Shown here in pieces: positions 1 to 10,958 of a stretch of DNA of 28,244 nt. Position numbers and translations under genes: made by a program. The stretch is taken from NCBI GenBank assembly GCA_004151065.3, contig NWUY0300045725.1, positions 33,262-61,505 of the forward strand, read 5' to 3'. Under the pieces are notes generated by a model. It searched no databases, had not been told where the DNA came from, and worked only from the letters and a program-made list of their open reading frames with translations. The stretch is from Larix sibirica. Lineage: Eukaryota; Streptophyta; Pinopsida; Pinales; Pinaceae. Each line of letters begins with the position of its first letter. Positions within the stretch are counted from its first letter, which is position 1.

Positions 1-138
1 TGGTCTCTCTCCAAGAATGTGCCCTTGAATAAATTTTCTCTCTTCAATATGTGAATGGATGCATGTGTGCTCGAATGTTTTCATAATGCTCCCGAATAAA
101 GGTAATAGGGTTAGAATCCCCCTCTGATCAAGATAGAA

Positions 139-392
139 GTTGCATGCAGACCATGCATCATCTTTAAGGCATAAAGCATGAGTCTTCCTCTAGGAAAGTC
201 TCCCATGCAAGCCAAGGCACCCTTTTGATAATGTATTTATTAATACCTTGCCACTAGATCTGAATCTGAAGCCTGTATTCAGTAACTAGGCTAATAGTGG
301 TGCTCTCGGAAGGATGAAGGTTGCATGCAGACAAAAAGGCCACTGTATGCTGACATATGAAGATACCCTACTTGTCCAATTCTCCCATGCAA
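139..392. repeat. Diverged ~181-bp direct duplication
   Basis: The string GTTGCATGCAGAC occurs at 139-151 and 320-332, and TCTCCCATGCAA at 199-210 and 381-392. The two pairs are offset by 181 and 182 bases, so two diverged copies of one ~90-base or longer block lie in tandem. The block between the anchors is only partly alignable by eye. No gene is seen in 1-540; the one minus-strand open frame there (286-492) simply crosses this repeat. Confidence 0.5.
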
Positions 393-548
393 AGAGGGTG
401 AGTCCTCCTGCTCCAGTATATGGCTTGAACCCTGCAGAATGTTGAAGAATGTTGTTTGATGATAATAGTAATGTTGAATCTAGAAGATCCAACCCTGATA
501 ATGACTAGGGAAGATATATTTCACTGCCAAAATACACTTAATGGTTGA

Positions 549-1116
549 GTGGTGTGCCCTCAANGGTTAGCGGGATGGTCCTCCGTGCTTAAGCATAAGA
601 GGAAATCACACAAGAGGACCTCAAGCTTGAGATCCCCGCAAAGGAAAAGGCCCAACCAACAATCTTCTGATCCAACAAGAAATTGCCGAATTGAATACCT
701 CCTATTTTTGATTGACGCCAACCTACATTCAAAGGGATCTAGCAAAGAACGAAGAATGACTCAAAATAGAGTGTGAGTGCACTCAGGACGTCGAGATATA
801 GGAAAATATGGGTTCCTTTGTCCAAGATGTTGGAAGCACTGAAGCTCGAGAGATAAATCACTCCAGGACCATAACATTATACTAGCATATTAAAACCTTA
901 ATGGGAAAGGTTCTATTGGATACAAAAGAGGAACATAATGAATTAATCTTATTGATGGAGGAATTTATTGAACAAAACAACAAAATCCAGTTCCATAACA
1001 AAATGATAGAAAGCAAGCTAGATGCCATTTTCAAAGCCACTACAAGAATGGAGTTTTCCCCTAAGGAAACCTCCAAGCACCAGAGAAAGGAAGACTCTAG
1101 TGAGCTACCCTACTAA
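549..1116 (+). pseudogene. Short open frames, possibly retrotransposon gag remnants
   Basis: Two short plus-strand frames lie here. The first (549-776) is rich in Lys, Arg and Ser and contains one ambiguous base at 564. The second (901-1116, 71 residues) is charged and looks helical or coiled-coil (Glu/Lys-rich, with motifs such as EEFIEQNNKIQFHNK). I recognise neither. They lie upstream of a Ty3/gypsy protease remnant in the same orientation, so a gag N-terminus is possible, but no CCHC knuckle or gag core is visible. Chance open frames are equally possible. Confidence 0.22.
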
Positions 1117-1276
1117 AGATAATACTACATACCAACACTAGTTCTTTATGTCTGCTTTTTTTGGTTATAGTAGATATGCTCAAAATATAGAAACTTTATT
1201 CAGGCTTAATTTCAATACTGTTTACAAACTCAATTTGGTAGATAGAACTGAAAATGCCAAAATTTTGTTTAATATG

Positions 1277-1313
1277 TGGCCCGAATTTCCTTCGGGCCAA
1301 CCACAAAACTGAT
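1277..1313 (+). other. Perfect 9-bp hairpin followed by CTGAT (Helitron-3'-end-like)
   Basis: TGGCCCGAA (1277-1285) and TTCGGGCCA (1291-1299) are perfect inverted repeats around a 5-base loop, forming a GC-rich stem in AT-rich DNA. Nine bases later CTGAT occurs (1309-1313), which fits the CTRR-T rule of Helitron 3' termini. No matching 5' TC end or Rep/helicase frame was found, so this is only a candidate site. Confidence 0.25.
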
Positions 1314-1688
1314 ATTATGATTGTTTGTAATTTTTTTTGATTATTGATAGAAGTATTAACTAGCTTATGAAAAAAACATTTGAAAATAATGAGGAAAAAT
1401 AGGCATCCCCACAAATGTGTGAGGAATAAATTGTGAACCCAAGGGAGTTGGAAAAAGATGTGGAAATATTGCACACCATCAGGGGGTGAATTTTTACCAA
1501 TTGCTTATTTTTGGCCATTTAAAAAAGTTTAATTCCTCCCATTGGCCATTTTTTTAATACATAAAACATGGTTAAATTCATAGTATTCGCTGCATTTTAT
1601 TATTTTTAATAGTAAATTATATATTTTTATTGAATATTCACCTACATATCTATGTGCGTGATGTTTTCAAACCAAAATAATCACCTAT

Positions 1689-1710
1689 AATACTATACGG
1701 GTATAGTATT
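1689..1710. repeat. 22-bp near-perfect palindrome
   Basis: AATACTATAC (1689-1698) and GTATAGTATT (1701-1710) are exact inverted repeats with a 2-base GG spacer. The function is unknown. It could form a cruciform or be the core of a small decayed inverted-repeat element, but no longer terminal repeats were seen around it. Apart from this and the hairpin at 1277, the stretch 1117-1977 shows only an unrecognised 70-residue frame at 1735-1947. Confidence 0.6.
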
Positions 1711-1977
1711 TGAATCCTTAAAAATAGGTTCTATATGTCACACAAGCTAAGGGCACAAGTCATAGAAGAAAGCTCCGATCAGAGAAGGACACTCACAATG
1801 GAAGTAGAGAGGCACATAGGGAACACCCCATTCTATCCTCCAATCTATCCAAGCCTCATGCTATCAAAGGGAGCCAACTTTACAGAACAAAGGTCAAGAC
1901 ATCAATGTGTGAAATATCCATTCATGCATTGGAAAGGGTATCATTGACTCAAACCCTTATGGTCATAAGATAAATTA

Positions 1978-2530
1978 AAAAGAAAAAGGTCATAGTACTT
2001 ATTGATTCGATTAGTACCCATAACTTCATTGTTAAAATATTAACACAACACTTTCATTGTGTTATGTATAAAGTGGAATTTTTTTATGTATTGGTTGCTA
2101 GTGGGAGAAATATTGATTGTGGAGGAAAATGACATAACATTAAACTTAGTATGGGGGACTATAATTTATCATGTCCCATGTATACCATTTATATTGGAGG
2201 AATACATGTGGCTCTAGGGATTTAATGGTTGAGAACATTGGGTATAGTTTCTACAAAATATAACGAATTATTCATGACATTTAAATTAAGAAAGGATTGA
2301 ATATGAACTCAATGGTTTAAAATCTCCATCCTCTAAGATGACTAGCTCACATAGAATGTAAAAGCACCTAAATAAGTGTTGTAGTGGGGTTATTGCTAGA
2401 CTTTTTTCTATAAAAGTGAAGTAGGTAGATGAAATATTCCATTAGAATTAAAATGTACCTTGGAAAAACATCATAATCTTCCAAGAAATTCCTAATATTC
2501 CCTCATCTAGAGGTCATGAACATAAAAAAT
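1978..2530 (+). pseudogene. Ty3/gypsy retrotransposon protease to RT-linker remnant
   Basis: Plus-strand translation of about 1984-2310 reads through retropepsin-like motifs. VIVLIDSISTHNFI matches the DSGSTHNFI catalytic strand, with the Gly replaced by Ile. HNIKLSMGDYNLSCPMY and WLRTLG are the following conserved Ty3/gypsy blocks. After a frame change, about 2333-2520 gives MTSSHRM and, later, IPSSRGHEHKK, which resemble the linker leading to the RT domain. At least five in-frame stops and frame changes interrupt it. RT, RNase H, integrase and LTRs were not found, so this is a fragment. In an intact element the protease cuts the Gag-Pol polyprotein. Confidence 0.72.
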
Positions 2531-2934
2531 GTGGTCATACTTGAAAGTACATGCATCTTGTTATCTTCTTTTTGTGAATGAGCTTAGCCGATACATCTCA
2601 AAGATAAGCTACCACTATTCTAGCCAGTTTGTATTGCTTCACATATTGCAACGTTTTCACTATTTCATTTATTAGTGGAGTTTGGGTTTCAATATTTTAT
2701 TGTGCAATTTGCAGTATCTTTATGTTATTTTTATTGTTATTTATATCCTCATTTAGTTCTCAACATAATCTAGATTAGTGACCTATTATAGTAATCTCCT
2801 TTTTTGTGCATGTCCGTAACGAGGTCAAAATATAGGGAGTTGGTCCTCAAAGTAACTGAGCCTAGTGAAGACTTCCCTTGCCAACCCAATCGACCTCACC
2901 CCATATGAAAATAAAGATGACAGAGAAAGAGATC
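2531..2934. other. No gene recognised; spacer between two Ty3/gypsy remnants
   Basis: This is AT-rich sequence with no open frame of note. It could contain an LTR or leader of the downstream element, but no LTR pair or primer-binding site could be established by eye. Confidence 0.4.
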
Positions 2935-4500
2935 CTATCAAGATGTTGCTCAAGGAAGTCCTTGGGAAGTAGGGGATTGAGATGATGGATAAGTTCACCT
3001 AGTTCCTTCTATGAATCCCAATGGTGATAGAGGTACCTTTGACAAAAAGTCACTTCAGAGATGTGACACCCTTCATGGATAAGTTAAATTTGACATTCCT
3101 TTATTTGAAGGAAAAATAGACATAGATTCTTTGGTGAAATGGTTAAGTTCGCTAGAGGGTTACTACTCCATTCAATTTTTTTCCAACAATGAGAAGATCA
3201 ATTTCGTGCTCCTTAAGTCCCCTTTCCACATCAAATATTGGTGGGACACATATTGTGTGCAACATGCCAAAGATGGATTTGAATCATTTCGTACAAAACC
3301 CACTTGGGCAATTTTTTTGATTGCTCAAGGAAGAATTTTACCCTGTTGAAAACCATAATGATTAGTACATGATATGGGCAACTTTGCAACAAGAGAAAGA
3401 CAAGGAAATGTTGGATTACACTGATACCTTCCATACCTTTTGTTCAAAGTGAGGTATCATTGACTTTGAGTGACACTTGGTTCTAAAATACTAGAGTGGC
3501 ATATATAGGTACATCCAAATATAAATGTCCTTTTTGAACATATCGTCACTGGGAACTAGTTATCAATATGTTGTCAAGATTGAGAAAAAGTTTCAATAGA
3601 AGGATAATAGAGAATATGGGCCTTCCAACTAGCCACAAAAAATAATGGTAAAGGCGAACCTAACTATCATAACAAAGGAAAAAGCAAGAAGTAATGGGAA
3701 GTTGAATAAAGACACTAGAAAGTGGTGCGAGATCCACAAAATCCCTTCACACAACATTGATGAATGTTGTTCCAAATAATCTCTAGCCTCAAAATATGAT
3801 TCCATCTTGGAATCTAATTTTGAATCAGATAAGGGAAAATAGAGCATCAATGTGAAACCCATTGTTACCAACACTACTGAAAATGCCCAACTATAGGAAC
3901 CATAGGAGATTGATGAAGTTTAGTGTATTTTCCATGCATAGATGTGGGTGAAGGAGATTCCACTACATTTTATGTTTACAATGGCATCCAAAAGAACCTT
4001 ATCTCAATAGAGGTGATTAAGAAGTTGAAGTGGTTTTGATGCTGCACCCCCATCCATAAACCATAGGTTGGTTGAGCTAGGGAAAAGACATCCACATTAG
4101 TCATTAATGTCACTTGCATTATAACATCAAGTCCTTCAAAGATGAGGTACTTTATGATGTTACCCCATTAGAAGTTTGTGATGTTCTTTTAGGACAACCA
4201 TATATGTGGAAGCGTCACATAATTTATCTAGGTCCCATAGTGTCATTGTTACTTTGGGAGGTCAACTCTATAGGATAGTAGAGGAAAATCCAACTACATT
4301 GGTCTCTTTGATCATAGATAAGAAATGAAGGAAGGCAATCTCTTAGATAGGGAGATTTTTCTTCTTCATGGTTCAATTAGAAGGAGAATGGAACATCACC
4401 ACAACCTCCAAGGCCTTTGTAAGGCGTCTCTCTACACAATGGAAGTAGGTGGACAAGATGGTGAAAAAATACAAAGATATCTTCACCTCACTTGTAGGCC
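2935..4500 (+). pseudogene. Second Ty3/gypsy remnant: gag and protease region
   Basis: At about 3095-3335 the plus strand encodes a retrotransposon Gag core (FEGKIDIDSLVKWLSSLEGY, then YWWDTYC). It continues in another frame with FDCLKEEFYP, typical of plant Ty3/gypsy Gag. Near 3725-3765 lies WCEIHKIPSHNIDEC, the usual Cys-His segment after the Gag core. A degraded protease follows at about 3925-4060. Then come FKDEVLYDV and LLGQPYMWKRH (about 4137-4215), the conserved block at the protease/RT junction, and KYKDIFTS just before 4500. Stops and frameshifts are frequent. The RT that should follow is instead found inverted at 4515-4775. Confidence 0.78.
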
Positions 4501-4514
4501 CTTATGATTTACTC

Positions 4515-4775
4515 CAATATTTGTAACCAATATAGAATCTCTGTGCCCCATCCTTCTTTTGAACTAGCACAATCAGGCTTCTGTAAGGTGAGGATCGTGA
4601 TCAAATGTATCCCTTTTGTATCAACTCTTGAATCTATAGTTTGATCTCCTTGTTCTCTAGAAGAGATCATTTGTATTATAAGTTGTTAAGTAGAGGGGTA
4701 CCTGGTGTCAAATCAATTGCATGCTTTACCTAATGGTACAAAGGCACCCATTAGGGGAATTTTGAGGTAAAAAAT
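4515..4775 (-). pseudogene. Inverted Ty3/gypsy reverse transcriptase N-terminal fragment
   Basis: Read on the minus strand from about 4770 down, this gives VKHAIDLTPGTPLLNN, then LLENKEIKL, IQELIQKGYI, SLIVLVQKKDGAQRF and IGYKYW. These are the ordered first blocks of a Ty3/gypsy RT. It contains several stops (after VPLYH, within the LLNN segment and after GYI). It is the segment that would follow KYKDIFTS at the end of the plus-strand remnant, so the element appears to have been inverted here or two copies have been juxtaposed. The catalytic YxDD block is absent. Confidence 0.75.
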
Positions 4776-5040
4776 GGACCTCAAAATGAAAAAAAATGTA
4801 CTATCAAAATCAACTTTACAATNAACCAATCAAATTCTAGAGAATGACATCATCCCTTATGGTTGAGGTGACATTTCTTGAGTTAAAGTTGTTTACTTGT
4901 CAAATTTTAAATGGTGGATAAAAATCCATAGTAAACCACACTCATAACTGAAAATGTACTTATAAATTACTTTAATATATAATAAATACGTACATGGTAC
5001 TCTTAAAGTAATTTCACTATAAAATATATTATCTTTTGAA
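4776..5040. other. No gene recognised
   Basis: This is AT-rich sequence between the inverted RT fragment and LINE-1, with one ambiguous base at 4823. Neither strand gives a convincing coding frame. Confidence 0.4.
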
Positions 5041-5054
5041 TATATATATATATA
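5041..5054. repeat. TA repeat, candidate left target-site duplication of LINE-1
   Basis: (TA)7 directly abuts a T7 run (5055-5061) that reads as the poly(A) end of LINE-1 on the minus strand. A matching TA tract flanks the other end of the element at 12367-12377. Because the repeat is low complexity, the match may be coincidental. Confidence 0.4.
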
Positions 5055-5397
5055 TTTTTTTAAATAAGAAACTTGTATTACTATAACAGAGTTATAATGT
5101 CTTCAAAATAGGTGGCCTAGCCAATGAATGAACTTGCTGGCTGCTTGATATACTCTACCAAAATTGAATTCTATTACACCGACTTAAAACAACCAGAGTG
5201 CGACACAGACTAAGACGCAAACTAACTCTGAAAGAACCACCTATTAAAACAAAATTCTCTTCTGCAGAATTGTAGGTCTTATACATTTGTAAAGGAAACC
5301 TATGCCGAGAGGAAAATATAACTAGACTGCGATAAACCAAACAGAACGAGACAAAAGAATTCCGACCCATACTGGAGCATAGGTGCCCAAAAAACCT

Positions 5398-6290
5398 TTA
5401 GATTCCCGTCGTCGGCTTCAGGCCAGAGTGGTGGAGAGGGCAGCGAGGTCGTCCCGTGGATGGTTCCGCATCATCGTCGAGAACATGAACTCTCACTAGA
5501 CCACCTTCCAAATTTGAAATAGAACCAGGATGGAGCAGAATTCCAACTTTACCTGCAATGAGGTCAATTTTGTGGTGCATGAGCTTACAGTCCTGGTAGT
5601 GGGATTTCCAGGCGCAGACCGGTTCCTCATCACCAACAACCTTGTTTTCGCGTTCCATGAGGATATGTGCCCAGATTCCTTTTATAACCCAAAATGAGGC
5701 CATCATCCGGTAATAAGCCAAGAGGCGACCAACAATCATGCCTGGGTCCAGGACCCAATCGCCCACTTCCTCCCGTAACTAGCCTGAGTTCATGGCATGA
5801 AATTTCTCCCAAAGGTACTTTTCGACCCTTTCAATTTCATCCTTGATGATAGCAGGGATACGGTCCCTGAAGAACCGAGCTTCTTCAAGGGCCTTTTTAT
5901 GCTCCTTCTTGACCAGAGCTTTGCCCTTTTTCAAGTCATGCAGGGCCTTCTTCCTACTTTGCTTCCTGGGGGCCATCCTTCCCCTGGACGTTTGTCTATA
6001 GATCCTTTTCTTACTACGGTGATGCTTACTGTAGCTTCCTGTTATCCGTATCAGAATGGACCCAGGATTTATGCGAAAAGCACAAACTTTCACCTACTTC
6101 TTATAGTAATTGTCGTCTTGCCTTCCTTGAATGCCGAAATAATGGTGACATTAGGAACATTCATCCGCTTGATTTCGTCCTTTTGCATGTATGATGCGAG
6201 TTGTAGGATTTCCAAGGTCATCCTCTTTATTGGGGATCGATCGAATGATTTGGACATGATAGTTTTCAAAGGTCCCCGAAGGTTCATTAT
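5398..6290 (-). pseudogene. Coding extension downstream of LINE-1 RNase H, function unknown
   Basis: After the last RNase H-side stop (6304) the minus strand stays largely open for about 890 bases. First comes a 65-codon frame (6090-6287, starting MNLRGPLKT). Then a frame starting near 6093 continues to 5398 with a single stop near 5780. The middle part is strongly basic and helical (about 5830-5990: MAPRKQSRKKALHDLKKGK, KKEHKKALEEARFF). The end is more globular (GDWVLDPGMIVGRLLAYYRM; GILLHPGSISNLEGGLVRVH). The main frame is the same as that of RNase H upstream. I do not recognise the family. It could be a C-terminal extension of ORF2 or a separate third ORF, and LINE RNase H frames normally end soon after the domain. 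A plus-strand frame at 5797-6297 is antisense to it. Confidence 0.5.
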
Positions 6291-6303
6291 TGCATAGGTT
6301 TAA

Positions 6304-9300
6304 TCAATTCGTACTTTCACCGTCCACATGTTGGGGATTATCCTTATTCCAACTGTTGATCGGATGCTCCATGTGCAACCTGCTGTGAGAGCTCAAAGCG
6401 GTCCCCGTGTCAGTCCTTCCATCCTGTCTAGCTTGTGTGTATTCTGCCGCCATCTGGGTGCAATTAGTGGTGCCTTCCACGTCCGTGGGGTATTCCAGCG
6501 GGCCTTCCCAGAAGCGCTGTGGGGTGTCCACTCCCAAATTAGCCAGGTGGTTGACAACCTTGTTTCCATTTCTGCGGAAGTGCTCAAAGGACCACGTGTG
6601 GGGGGTGTGAGTTAACACGGCCAATTTTTCTACCCTATAAGAAAGCCTCTAGCTGTGAGCCACCTTGGATGGCTTCTTTCCATTTTGGAGATTGTGAGCC
6701 ATCTGGATGATTAGGCGGGAGTCACCCTCGATGGTTGTTGGTGTCAGACCAAGTTGGAAAACCAAGTTTAGACCAAGAAGGAGTCCATCTAATTCTGCGG
6801 CATTGTTGGTGTCCTCTCCTATGCTTCCCATGTAGACTTGAATAATTTCACCTTGCGTATTTTGAATAACACTGGCAAACCTAGCTGGACCCAGATTTCC
6901 TTTTGAGGCTCCATCAAAGTTTAACTTGAACGTTCTAGGTGGGGAGGGGGGGGCATCCAATGGTCTGGGATTCTCACTGTGGTATGCCTTGATTTCCTCT
7001 GTGTGTTGGTTTGATTGGATTTTCTCACACCCCATTTCATAAGGATTCTGCATTCTATGTCACTGGCTTCTCAGTCTTTTTCATTCCAGGAGGTAATGCT
7101 GATGGTCTCCTCGATATTTTTCTCAATCTTTGTCCATATCTGTTTTGGCGAGAATATTGAGTCTTGTAAGATCCTCCTGTTACATTCTTTCCATATTTCC
7201 CACATCATGAACCTTGGGAAGGATGTCCAAATGGAATTCACAATTGGGTTCATGAAGGCAAGTAAATCCCAATCTTTGATTGTGTAGGTAGGATTTCCTC
7301 TGGAGCGATTTGATTTTCCAAAGATTTCCGTGCCTCTGTCCTAGAAGACAGAGACAAAGGGCCAGGAGTCGAGAAGGTGATCTAAGGATTCCTCACTCTG
7401 GTAACACAAAGTGCATTGCGTGGTGCCCGAAATTCCACGTTTTCAGAGGTTTTCACCTGTCAAGATTTTCCTCTGAGTGACGAGCCATATGAAGGTGGCA
7501 ACCTTTGGCCAAGGATTCATTTTCCATAAATTTTTCCAGATTTCATCCTGTTGTTCCTCACGATTGTTGGTCCAGAGGTCATAGGATTATTTAGTATTGA
7601 AAGTGCCACGGGTGGAGTACCCCCAACACAATTTATCGGGACCATCTTGGGACTGTATGCATCTTCCTTGGATATTGTCACAGATCCTCATCCACTCTTC
7701 TTATGATACCCTTTGAGCCCACCACTCGGGTGGTTGCCATTCCCTGTAGCCATTAATCTCTGAATCAGGTTTCCAGTACTGGTTAACCTTGGTCAAACCA
7801 ATCACTCTACAGTTAGCCTAAGGGGTAGCCATGTTTTCAATATTATCCAATTTTGGCCTCTGTTGCCACAAATCTTCCCAAAAGTTTGTTGAGTCACCAT
7901 TTCTAACTTCCCAGCAGTTATGATCTTGAATGATACTTCTACCATGGAAGGCAATCTGCAAGATAAATTATCCTGGTTTTTCTTCATCATAATGAATTAG
8001 GTCACCCTTAAGGCAGTAGAGAGCATATTTCACATGCCACAGCTTTTCCCAGGGTTCTGAAGTGTGTGAGACCCAATTCCACCATATTTAAGTTCCCAAC
8101 ACCTCGTTGTTTTTCTCCGGGTCTCGTATCCCAAGACCACCATTTGATTTCGGATGATAGATCTTTTCCCAACTGACCAGGGCCCATTTGAGCTTATCGT
8201 ATTTTCTTGCCCAAAGAAATTTTTGTTGAATAGCCCTTAGATCTTTGAGAATGGACTTCGACACAACCATGGCATAAAAGAGATAGATAGGCATCGCTTG
8301 CACAACTGATTTGATTAGGGTGACTTTTATGGCAATATCAAGAGGCCTTAGAGTCCAGCTGGAAAGTCTTCTTTTTATACAGTCCAAAAGGTCCTCCCAA
8401 GACACTCACCTTATGACTCCAGCCGCAAGAGGTGCTACCATATATTTGGGCGAAAGGGAGCTTTCTTGGAAGCCCTGGATGCGGATGATGTTTCTTTGAG
8501 TGATCTTGGAAGTGTTGAAGAAAAATATTTGATATTTTTCTCTGTTAACTTCCAGGCCCGAGTCTTTCACAAAGGTAGTAAGACTTTTCTTGAGAGCTCT
8601 TGCTTCTTGAAATGAAGGGTAAACCATAAGCATCGTCTCATCAACAAATTACTGGTGAGTTTGCGTATCAGCACCAGGATGGAGGCTTAATCCTTTGATC
8701 TCCCCCTGTTCGATCATAGCTTTGATCGTCCTCCCCAATCCTTCCACCATTAAGATAAAAATGAAAGGTGATAAAGGGTCCCCTTGTTTGATACCTTTGG
8801 AATAATTAAAGGTATGGGTGGGAGTTCCATTCAGGAGGATATAGAAGAAAGTAGAGGAGGTCAGATTCATCGTCCATTCAATCCACTACTGGTAGAAACC
8901 AAAGGCTCTGAGCATTTCACGCATTAATTGCCAGCTAAGTTTATCATAGGATTTTGAGAGGTCTAATTTGAGGAGCATACCCGGCTTCTTGGTGGTTTTT
9001 AAGGAGTGAATCACCTCATGAACTAGAATTACTCCATCCATAATTTGTCTCCCCTCCACAAATCCTGACTGCTCCAGGGAGATCAGGCATGGGAGAATGG
9101 GTTTCAATCGATTGGCCATAACCTTGGTAATAATCTTGTAGATTGCATTGCAAAGGGATTTAGGTCCGAACTTACCTAGAGATTCAGCACCTTCATTCTT
9201 TGGAATGAGGGTCAGGAAAATATCATTGAACGCTTTGAGAACTCGTCTAGTTTTCCTTGATTCCTCCACAATTAACCATACTTCCTTCTTTATAAGATCC

Positions 9301-10731
9301 CAAAAGTAATGGAAGAAGCTGGTGGTGAACCCATTTGGGCCCGCGGCTTTGCCATTTTCCATTTGATTGACTTCTTCCTTGACTTCTAGCATCTCAACCG
9401 GTTTGGTTAAGAGTGTATTTTGGTCCAAAGTAACCAGGGAGGGGATGTTCTGGGTGATAATAGCAGCGTCCAAGGATCGGTCAGCCCTATCCTCTGTGAA
9501 GGTATTCTCAAAGTATCCCACCAATTCTTCTTCCAAGTCCTCCCTTTTTTCAATATAAGATCCTCCCTCTAATTTCAGGAGATGGATTCTATTGTTTTGT
9601 CTGTTCTGGATAACAGACTGATGGACGAACTTGGTGTTGTGTTCTCCTTCCTGAAGCCATTGATTCGTGGACTTTTGTTGCCAATAAATTTCCTCCTATC
9701 ACTCACAGTCATTGAGAAGTTGGAGTGTGGACTCTTCTAAACGTATTAACTCCTCATCATAGCCAATATTCATTCCTTTGCGTTGAATATCCTCCAGTTG
9801 TTCTAACAGTCTCTTTTTGTCTTCGAAAATGTTGCCAAAATCTTCTTTGTTCCAAGTATGGATCTTGGATTTAAGGTGTTTCATATTCTGTTGAAATTGG
9901 TACATCCTAGTGCCCTCTGAGGGTGGGGAGTCCTGCCACCATTGAGTGACTAATGATTTGAAGTCTTTGTGCTCCAACAAGAATTGTTCAAAGTGAAAGG
10001 GGCACTTGTTTAGCAGTCCTTGTCCATCCCATTGCAGAAAAAATGCCAGTGATCAAATCCAGTGGAGGGGAGAACCAATATAGACAGATCTTCACCGCTA
10101 TTGACAATCCCTTCTGTGACCAAGAATTGATCTAGACGAGAGGCCACATGGTGATCCCCCCCTCTTTTGTTGTTCCAAGTGTACCAACCATTCTCAGTTT
10201 CTAAGTCAAATAGATTGTTATCCTCAATAAAAAATTTGAAGGCCTCATTTACTATTCCCAAAGTTCGTCTTCCCCCCTTTTTTTCTTCAAGGGAAGTGAT
10301 CAAGTTGAAATCTACCCCAATTATCCAGGGCCTATCACCATTCCAGCAGGTGGTCCAGGATAGATATTCCAGGAAAGCATGCTTGTGCGGATAGATACTA
10401 TGACCATAGACATTGGTAATGGTACCAGTAGTCTGGGTATTTCATATTCAGAAGTCAGCTGTGAGCAGACCTATCATAGCCCAGAAATTTGAGAGAGTTA
10501 CTTCTTCTGGATCCCACAGAAAGGTCGTACCACTAGCCATTCCATGGACATCAATATTCATCATTTCACATCCTTTCCACACTTTTTTCCATATCACTTG
10601 CATTATTTCAATTCCACACTTGGTTTCCTGTAAACAGATTATCACAGGCTTTTCCTTTCTCACCTTATTTTTCAGAGTCTTGATTTTGCGGGATGATTCA
10701 TCCCATGAATATTCCAATTTAACACCTTCAT
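6304..10731 (-). pseudogene. LINE-1 ORF2: endonuclease, reverse transcriptase, zf-RVT, RNase H
   Basis: This is the protein that would nick target DNA and prime reverse transcription of the LINE RNA. The start is set at 10731, where MKVLNWNIHGMN opens an AP-endonuclease domain. The endonuclease shows CLQETKCG, DFNLITSLEEKKGG, WYTWNNKRGGDHHVASRLDQ and GFDHWHF (to about 10040). RT covers about 9350-8400: GKAAGPNGF, FVEGRQIMDG, LDLSKSYDK (about 8940), GIKQGDPLSPF (about 8790), and FVDETML (about 8637) where the family has FVDD; a stop directly precedes it. The zf-RVT finger (about 7380-7490) has CTLC and DHLL but Trp in place of the last Cys. RNase H (about 6920-6530) keeps FDGAS, NNAAEL and EGDSR, but the final AD reads VN (VVNHLANLG). 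Frameshifts (one near 10690) and several stops make it non-functional. It lies 227 bases after ORF1. Confidence 0.85.
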
Positions 10732-10740
10732 TGGGAAACC
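10727..10740 (-). promoter_or_regulatory. ORF2 start context shared with LINE-2
   Basis: On the minus strand GGTTTCCCAATGAA surrounds the ORF2 ATG. LINE-2 has GGTTACCCAATGAA at its ORF2 ATG (20717-20730). The two elements are otherwise strongly diverged, so this 13-of-14 match may mark a conserved initiation context for ORF2 translation. Confidence 0.4.
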
Positions 10741-10958
10741 TTATTTACTTCATATAAGGCCACTCAAATTGTCGGACATTGACCTGATTCTATCAATTTG
10801 GTTCCAACTTTTGTTATTATTTGCTTATTCGTTTTTCTTCCTCTCCTTTCCACCTCTTCCTATTGTTTTTTTTTGCTACTTTTCTAGGGTTCCTTAGCAA
10901 CTCCTAGTTGAGGAGTAGCCCTAGTTTTTAGAATGGCCTCCTTCAGGAGCTCAAGCTG

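Noticed and set aside
5797-6297. 166-codon plus-strand open frame
   Set aside because: It is antisense to the LINE-1 downstream coding stretch, whose minus-strand reading is more protein-like. Its hydrophobic composition looks like a mirror of that strand.
6328-6615. 95-codon plus-strand open frame
   Set aside because: Antisense shadow of the C-terminal part of LINE-1 ORF2 (RNase H side).
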